A stretch of DNA of 5,718 bases from an uncultured Lewinella sp. (GTDB lineage: Bacteria > Bacteroidota > Bacteroidia > Chitinophagales > Saprospiraceae). A program made the translations under genes and the position numbers. The stretch lies in the NCBI GenBank assembly GCA_938021455.1, contig CALIGP010000214.1:1-5718 (forward strand), given 5' to 3'. The notes under the pieces were generated by a model. That model was not told where the DNA came from. It did no database searches and worked only from the letters and a program-made list of their open reading frames with translations. Shown here in pieces: positions 5,059 to 5,718 of this stretch (within the stretch, counting starts at the first letter, position 1; each line of letters begins with the position of its first letter).

Positions 5059-5718
5059 TTATAGCACCAACATCTTCGCCACCAGCAACAGCCCGATACC
5101 AATCGGAATAATGTACTTATAGGCAATGGTCAGCCGGCTGCGCCACGCAGCCGAAACGATATGTCCGCCGATTTCGAGTTCTGTGAAGAAACCGTCCAGC
5201 GTCCAGCGACGCAGAAGGTAAACGCAAAGTAGCAGCGTGCCGACCAGCAGCAGGATACTACCAAACCACTCGAGCAAGAAGTTGAAGTAGCCCATGCCAG
5301 GGTCGCCCATGCCGGCGAAGTTGGTCAGCCATACTGGCCCGTCGCTGGCGCAGGAAATAACAACGGGAATGGAGAGGAAAAAGACAAGTACGCCCAGGGC
5401 GAAGCCCGTTACCCGCCGAGACCAGCCCCGCTGCGTGGTTAATGCCCGTAGCGCCGGTTCAAACAGCGACACGGCTGACGTCAGAATTGCCACCCCCAAT
5501 AACACAAAAAAGGTAAGCCCCACCCACTGCCCCGCAGAGCCGTAAGTCTTGAAGATCTCCACCAGATTGATGAACACTAGTGGCGGACCGCCGTAAATGT
5601 CTCCTTCGATGTTACCCAGCAAGGGCACGACGAGTAAAGCCCCCAGGATGGCCACTACCGTGTCCAGGTGTACAATGGTTGGCGCGTGATTAAGCACATT
5701 CGCCTTGCGGTCCAGGTG
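5059..5718 (-). CDS. Neurotransmitter:sodium symporter (NSS/SNF) family transporter, C-terminal part
   Basis: The minus-strand frame is open from the window edge (5718) to the TAA at 5061-5059, giving the last 219 residues of a membrane protein. No true start is in view; a GTG at 5697 is internal. The visible part matches the second half of a bacterial Na+-coupled NSS transporter: a lead-in HLDRKANVLNHA, then hydrophobic segments corresponding to about TM7 (DTVVAILGALLVVPLL), TM8 (VLLGVAILTSAVSLFEPAL), TM9, TM10 and TM11, with a typical end (YKYIIPIGIGLLL). The TS pair in ILTSAVSLFEP (codons near 5481-5476) corresponds to the conserved TM8 Thr-Ser that helps bind Na2 in LeuT, so Na+ coupling is probably retained. 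NSS proteins import amino acids or related amines; the substrate-binding TM1, TM3 and TM6 lie outside the window. The EamA gene follows 167 bp downstream on the same strand. No convincing terminator is seen between them, so co-transcription is possible but unproven. Confidence 0.88.
   Translation of the reverse strand, partial: HLDRKANVLNHAPTIVHLDTVVAILGALLVVPLLGNIEGDIYGGPPLVFINLVEIFKTYGSAGQWVGLTFFVLLGVAILTSAVSLFEPALRALTTQRGWSRRVTGFALGVLVFFLSIPVVISCASDGPVWLTNFAGMGDPGMGYFNFLLEWFGSILLLVGTLLLCVYLLRRWTLDGFFTELEIGGHIVSAAWRSRLTIAYKYIIPIGIGLLLVAKMLVL

Noticed and set aside
4743..5122. Plus-strand open frames across the EamA start and the following gap
   Set aside because: They are antisense to two clear transporter genes, and the products have no recognisable features.

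Overview
The window looks like a chromosomal segment from a member of the Bacteroidetes. The evidence is a seven-transmembrane AraC-type regulator of a kind common in that phylum, a DUF885-like secreted protein, near-absence of Shine-Dalgarno sequences, and one upstream sequence resembling the Bacteroidetes TTG / TAnnTTTG promoter. The mostly GC-rich coding sequence would suit a Saprospiria/Lewinella-like lineage, but that placement is inference. There are no rRNA or tRNA genes, CRISPR arrays or complete insertion sequences.

Layout: (1) 1-251, minus strand: the 5' end of a secreted DUF885-like protein, with a plausible promoter at 267-299. (2) 252-516, non-coding: a compound palindromic element made of two inverted 47-nt hairpin units. 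(3) 517-1647, plus: seven-TM AraC-family regulator, followed by an intrinsic terminator and a second related hairpin. (4) 1778-3370, plus: an Lnt-like membrane protein with a carbon-nitrogen hydrolase domain. (5) 3391-3437: a third 47-nt hairpin unit, which also looks able to terminate transcription. (6) 3468-4079, plus: an AT-richer gene for a small single-TM protein of unknown function, whose 3' end overlaps the next gene by 13 bp. (7) 4067-4891, minus: EamA/DMT-family transporter. (8) 5059-5718, minus: the C-terminal part of a neurotransmitter:sodium symporter family transporter, cut by the window edge.

The genes do not form an obvious pathway; it is a housekeeping-type stretch rich in membrane proteins. 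The most interesting signal lies between the genes. Three units of exactly 47 nt (325-371 plus, 411-457 minus, 3391-3437 plus) all begin GTAGCGATG, end CATCG and fold around a triloop at unit positions 25-27. Their interiors differ in sequence but keep pairing, through compensatory and wobble changes. A 5' GTAG followed by an imperfect hairpin is the hallmark of REP sequences mobilised by RAYT (REP-associated tyrosine, HUH) transposases, so the best reading is a REP-like family acting partly as terminators. A structured RNA or DNA family of another kind is not excluded.
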